A stretch of 64,000 bases of DNA. It comes from Coniochaeta sp. PMI_546 (lineage: Eukaryota; Ascomycota; Sordariomycetes; Coniochaetales; Coniochaetaceae). A program made the position numbers and the translations under genes. Of this stretch, positions 59,553 to 64,000 are shown one piece after another. Each line of letters begins with the position of its first letter. The first letter of the stretch is position 1. The notes below the pieces were generated by a model. The model searched no databases, was not told where the DNA came from, and was given only the letters and a program-made list of their open reading frames with translations. The stretch covers positions 36,118 through 100,117 of the forward strand of contig MU271166.1 of the NCBI GenBank assembly GCA_021432605.1. The letters are read 5' to 3'.

Positions 59553-60200
59553 AATATTAAATAGTTTATATTTAATATTAAATATTAGATATAAAATATT
59601 AGATATTTCGTATTAGATATTTCGTATTAGATATAAAATATATATAATATTAGATATGAATTATTAGATATATTATATAAGAAATAAAATATATTTAATA
59701 TTAATTATATCTAATATTTAATATTAAATATTAGATATTAAATATTAGATATTAAATATTAGATATTAGATATTATATATTAAATATTAAATATAAAATA
59801 TCTAATATCTAATACGATATATCTAATATTTAATATTGAATATTTAATATATTTTATATTTAATACGATATAATATTTAATATTAAATATTTTATCTTAA
59901 ATATAATTAATAATTAATATTAAATATAATTAATATTAAATATATTTTATTTCTTATACGATATATCTAATAATTTATATCTAATATTAGATATATTTTA
60001 TATCTAATACGATATATTTAATACGATATAGCTAATATTTAACCTTAAATATTTAATATTTATAATTTTAATATTTAAATATTTAATATCTTTTATTTAT
60101 TATATAATATTTAATATTATTAATTTTATTCTTTTATTTTTAAATATTATATTATTTAATATTAATTTTAACTTTAAGATTTTAACTAAAATATTATATA
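59553..60200. repeat. Diverged ATATTTAAT-type low-complexity DNA
   Basis: Nearly pure A+T sequence made of both orientations of TAATATTTA/TAGATATT words. It probably derives from the neighbouring heptamer array by inversion, expansion and mutation. Confidence 0.6.
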
Positions 60201-60408
60201 TATAAATTATTATTTATAACTATATAAAATAGCTTATTTATAATTTTATTTATATAGTTATAATTTATATTACTTAAATATATTCGGTAAGGATTTATTA
60301 AACCCGTTTATAACCGGTAACGATTTAGCTTACCCGGATATATTCGGTATCGATTTGGCTTACTTAATTATTTTTGGCGATAATTTAGCTTGTTTAATTC
60401 TGATCTAG

Positions 60409-60896
60409 ACCTTTCAATCTTTTTCAACTTCGTTTATAATAATACGCCTACGTATTTATCTCGATTATATTCGGATAAAGGTTAAGAACTTTTACCGACA
60501 AAAAAACTTTATCTCTTCTATTATCCGCTATTTATCAGATACTTATTATATTACTATTAGCTCTCTATTATTATATAAAGAATTTCGACGATAGGCAATC
60601 CTTACGAATCAATATTATTCGACAATTACCGACGTTATACGATAACGTATCGAACAACTTTATTTTGACTACGGCCTTTTAGATATTAAGATCTTAGTTA
60701 TATTAATAACCGAAGGCTTCCAATTAATATTAACCGCCGTCCAAAATACGCGTCGAAGGTTAAAAATCTTACGTAGAAAAAGTATAAACGAATACGAAGT
60801 TTTCCGATAATAATTACGTACGTTCTTTAAAAACTACCGTCGTATAAACAATAAAACGGCCCGGATAGGTCGTAGGTACCTTTATACCTTTATACG
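60409..60896 (+). pseudogene. Relic coding frame broken by the LTR copy
   Basis: A frame of about 160 codons with a few stop codons. It includes protein-like stretches such as ILTNQYYSTITDVIR and DIKILVILITEGFQLILTAV. It runs straight into the LTR-like repeat at 60897, as if that repeat had inserted into or beside an older transposon gene. No family was recognised. Confidence 0.35.
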
Positions 60897-61287
60897 TATA
60901 ACGATCCCAAGACGGGCTAAGGATCAAAAGGTGAGTTCTGTTACTTAGGGTAAGTAAGTTAAGGTATAACAAGTAGTCTTTACTCTGGTATCGTTAAGAC
61001 AAGTATCTTACTCAATAATAACCTCGATTGAATACTTAGATTGATTACTAGGTGATCAAAAACTATCTATAGCGGAGTCTAGAGAGACTCCTTCCTATAT
61101 ACTTGTAGAGACTATGGTAATATGGTTGATAGGAAACTATCACCCATATCCTAATATGCCTGCTATAAAACTATTCCTTCTATCAATCACGTAACCCGGG
61201 GTCCCTAGCCCATATAGTACGATACGCCCTACATATCTATTCCTTATCGATTAGCGGGGTTCCCTTCGTAACCGTTAGTCTATAACA
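60897..61287. mobile_element. LTR-like repeat, copy 1 (RIP-mutated)
   Basis: The first 324 bp align with 63676–64000 with one small indel and about 22 transitions. The start TATAACGATCCC corresponds to TGTAACGATCCC in copy 2, and the likely end is ..GTCTATAACA. LTRs begin TG and end CA, and this repeat has TG..CA-type ends read in either direction, so orientation is not decided. Nearly all differences put A or T in this copy. Confidence 0.7.
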
Positions 61288-61398
61288 TTATCCCCCTCCT
61301 CCTTCTGGCCATTGTCCCCAAGGCTTAGTACTCCTTATAAGTAGTACTAACAGCCTATATAAGTTGCGTCCGAAGGTTTCCCCTTCTTCATCGTTATC

Positions 61399-61977
61399 AT
61401 GTCTGACCGTAGTATATAGAAACAAACAAAACAGCCGAAAACCTCGACCGTTCGTAAGAACAAACTCTTCCAAGTCCTCCTGGATTCCGACTATGTCGAA
61501 ATGCCCTCGTATTCAAACTACGAGGAGAAGGGCCTTGCTATCTACGAGGTCTCCCCTTTTAATCCTAGTCGTTACGTTCGTTATATCCGCGATATACTAT
61601 CGTACTATAACGTATAGGAATTCTCAGTCAGGAACCTGGAACGTATTGGAAAACAGTTCCACGAATACGAGCTCGCCCTCGAGAAGCTTGAAGAGGAACG
61701 AAGGATTATAGACGCGAAGATCGAGCGTCTTCGTAAACAAAAGAAAATGTGGTTTGAGAAAATGATACGTGCTGTCCGTAAAGGTATAACGAGTATGGAG
61801 GAATTAGAACGGGTCGAGAAAGAGGAAGCCGATCGCGAGGTAATAAAAGTTGCCGAGAACCGTCCGCCTTCCGCCACGTCCTTTTCCTTTGACGACGACT
61901 TTATTTCAAGCTAGGACGCAGTTTACGGCGACGTGGTACTGTCCCTTTCGACTCTTGAGGCAATAATACTACTATAG
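61399..61977 (+). pseudogene. Coiled-coil transposon-associated ORF, RIP-damaged
   Basis: A frame of about 192 codons from ATG with three internal stops. The N-terminal half has Tyr residues in a spacing (SYSNYEEKGLAIYEV then SRYVRYIRD) that looks like a former Cys-rich, zinc-binding motif after TGC-to-TAC changes. The second half is a strongly charged coiled coil (EYELALEKLEEERR, IERLRKQKKMWFEKMIR). It ends 22 bp before the end of the pol relic on the other strand, so the two are tail-to-tail. It may be a gag-like gene of a plus-strand element or an extra antisense gene of the minus-strand one. Confidence 0.6.
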
Positions 61978-61999
61978 TACGGAACTCTTACAACAACTA

Positions 62000-63675
62000 C
62001 TAACAGTTCGCAAAGTAAGCTTCCGGTTCCCACGTGTTTTCCGAATCGTCGTAGTTCTTCTATTTGACGTAGTAGAAATCTACGTTTCCTTCCTTTTTGT
62101 ACCCAAGGATCTTTCCCACTTCGTATTCCTATATTGGTTCAATTTCAATATCTATTACTAACTTCGCGTTCTTAAATACTAGTTCGAGAAGCGAGATATG
62201 AAATACTAGGTGAATACGTATATTCGTTGGTAGCTAGAGTTTATAGTTCAAATTAGACAATTTTTTCTTGATCTTAAATAGTCCGATTTTCTTCCAATCC
62301 AATTTGTCGCTTGGTCGTTTTGTCTTGATATTTCGTCGTACGAGGTAGATTTTGTCTCCCTCCCGTAAGGTTGGTCCCTTCAACCTTTTCTAGTTTGCGT
62401 ATCGTACTATTCGCAGGTTGAGTAGTTCTATATATCCGCGAAGCCTCTTATAGAATAGCTTTATTTGTTCCGCGGTATATTTTACTTGTAGTAGCTCTAG
62501 ATCCAACGGTATTAGTCCTTCTCCTAATACTTCCCTCATAGTAGGCTTATAACCGTAGTTGACAAAGAACGGTAAATACCCGTTTAACGTTTCGCTTAGT
62601 ACATTATTATAGGCCTATTATGCTACTAGTAGCCACCTAACCCAATCATCTTGCTTTTCGTTAATATATATCCTCAGATATTGCTCAAGGGTCTGGTTTG
62701 TTCGTTCTATTTGCCTATCCGTCTATAGGTAGAACGACGTTCACAATTTGTATTTAATTCCAATTTGTCGTATTAACGTTATCCAGAACTTCGAGGTAAA
62801 CAGTTTGTCTCTATCGGTAACAAGCTATTTAGGTAGTCCATACTAGCTTACTACTACCCTCAAAAAGGCATAGGCTATGTCTTCCGCTATACTTACTTCC
62901 TTATACGGTATAAAATACGCGTATTTAGAGAGTTTATCTACAACTACCTATATACTATCGTAAGCGATCCCAGTTATAGGTTCCTTCGATACTAGTAGTT
63001 TGACGATAAAATCCATCGTAACCATTTCCCATAGTTTCTCCGGTAGTTATATAGGTTACAACAGCCCGTATAGCTTATATCTGTTTGACTTGGCTTTGTT
63101 ATACCCGTCGTATTCGCCGACTACCTATCTGACCACTTTATCTAATCCTAGAAAGTCGTAGGTCCGCCGTACGCGTTCCTTAGTCTTATAGACTCCTTGG
63201 TATCTATATAATAGATATTCGTAGAATTCTTTCACTAGTTCCTTCCGCAGTTCGTCAGGTACGTATACCTTGTTTCGGAACTGGGGTAAACCGTAATGTG
63301 ATAGAAGTATAAAGGTAACGTCTTCCTTAGCTTCCTTCTTCCGGCACTCCTTGATCTTTTCCGCCTACTATTCCTCGGGTTCTACGTTCCATATTGCTCC
63401 GATCTATATATCGAGTTCAAGGTTCCCTTGTTAATTGGTCCTAAGGAAGTTCGCCGAGCGTACTTTTTTTTCCGGTTTCAGATCCTCTCGTCGACTAAGA
63501 GCGTCCGCTCTACTATTTTCACTCCCTTTCCTATATACAATTTCGAAGTCGAAATCGGTAAGGAACTTATACTATCTGATTTGTCGTTTGTTAAATTCTT
63601 TCGTAGAAGTGAACGTAGTAAGATTCTTATAATCTGTTAGGACTTTTACCTTGTGTCTTACCCCTATAAGATAAT
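62000..63675 (-). pseudogene. Ty3/gypsy pol remnant: RNase H, integrase, chromodomain
   Basis: Read on the minus strand from 63675. The RNase H part has LTDYKNLTTFTSTKEFNKRQ and VYRKGSENSRADALSRRED. The integrase part shows the DDE residues in LWEMVTMDFIVK, LVTDRDKLFTSKFW and [13 protein letters not shown] chromodomain-like end has EYEVGKILGYKK and DSENTWEP. Many TAG/TAA codons sit where Trp or Gln is expected, so the gene is dead, most likely through RIP. Reverse transcriptase and protease are absent because the frame stops at the LTR-like copy at 63676. Confidence 0.85.
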
Positions 63676-64000
63676 TGTAACGATCCCAAGACGGGCTAAG
63701 GATCAGAAGGTGAGTTCTGTTACTTAGGGTAAGTAAGTTAAGGTGTAACAAGCAGTCTTCACTCTGGTATCGTTAAGACAAGTGTCTTACTCAAAAGATA
63801 ACCTCAATTGAATACTTAGATTGATCACTGGGTGATCAAGAACTATCTGTAGCGGAGTCTAGAGAGACTCCTTCCTATATACTTGTAGAGACTGTGGTGA
63901 TATGGTCGATAGGAAACTATCACCCATATCCTGATATGCCTGCTATGAAACTATTCCTTCTATCAGTCACGTGACCCGGGGTCCCTGGCCCATGCAGTGC
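63676..64000. mobile_element. LTR-like repeat, copy 2 (cut by window edge)
   Basis: Begins TGTAACGATCCCAAGACG and aligns over its whole visible length with copy 1. It interrupts the RNase H frame of the pol remnant and carries far fewer A/T transitions, which suggests a later insertion. The remainder of the repeat lies beyond the window. Confidence 0.75.

Larger units (their letters stand above)
57255..60896. other. AT-rich degenerate (RIP-like) block
   Basis: After about 285 bp of normal spacer, base composition shifts from about 57,540 to very AT-rich DNA dominated by TA steps. Every frame is broken by TAA/TAG stops, as expected after C-to-T and G-to-A mutation by RIP. It includes a heptanucleotide array and two relic frames listed separately. 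ORF-like stretches on the minus strand here, such as 57979–58305, are by-products of composition and are not called. Confidence 0.75.

Noticed and set aside
60897-64000. One complete LTR retrotransposon bounded by the two direct repeats
   Set aside because: Copy 2 interrupts the RNase H frame, reverse transcriptase is missing between the repeats, and the ORFs face each other. A nested or composite structure fits better.

Overview
The window looks like nuclear DNA of a filamentous ascomycete (Pezizomycotina). Its genes are cut by short 50–130 bp introns with GT..AG ends and CTAAC/CTGAC-like branch sites. The protein families are typical of that group: HET, a TRI12-type efflux pump, DUF1996, DUF3431, DUF4360, DUF6601, GH3/GH76/GH94/GH127. 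The right end carries a very AT-rich block with the mark of repeat-induced point mutation (RIP). Exon joins were worked out by eye from reading frame, splice consensus and family conservation. Total coding length is a multiple of three in every model given. No organism name can be assigned with confidence.

Layout: 0.8–6.7 kb, secreted RNase T2 (+), GH3 beta-xylosidase (-), DUF6601 membrane protein (-). 6.7–9.6 kb, no recognisable gene, but a perfect 12-bp palindrome. 9.6–11.8 kb, secreted DUF4360 protein (+) and Nudix hydrolase (+). 12.1–20.3 kb, three genes on the minus strand: secreted GMC oxidoreductase, class II aldolase-like protein, and a GH94 cellobionate-phosphorylase-like enzyme. 21.1–22.8 kb, a nine-exon secreted tyrosinase (-). 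25.3–36.1 kb, GH76 (+), aspartic protease (+), DUF1996 (-), DUF3431 (-), DUF4185 (+). 36.2–39.6 kb, a divergent pair: four-TM protein (-) and HET-domain protein (+). 39.9–44.2 kb, nitrilase-family hydrolase (-) and TRI12-type MFS pump (-). 45.2–52.8 kb, GH127 arabinofuranosidase-like (-), PEBP (+), cation/proton antiporter (+), thioredoxin (-). 55.1–57.3 kb, vanillyl-alcohol-oxidase-type flavoenzyme (+). From about 57.5 kb to the end, AT-rich degenerate DNA with a heptanucleotide array, a decayed Ty3/gypsy pol on the minus strand, a convergent Cys-poor/coiled-coil relic ORF, and two copies of an LTR-like repeat.

Together the genes suggest a saprotrophic or plant-associated lifestyle. Secreted enzymes attack xylan side chains, arabinosides, mannans, proteins, RNA and phenolics. 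Intracellular enzymes (GH94, aldolase-like, Nudix, nitrilase) handle the small products, and transporters handle ions and efflux. Placing a dense secreted-enzyme region next to a RIP-affected transposon block fits an accessory-compartment arrangement, but this is inference.
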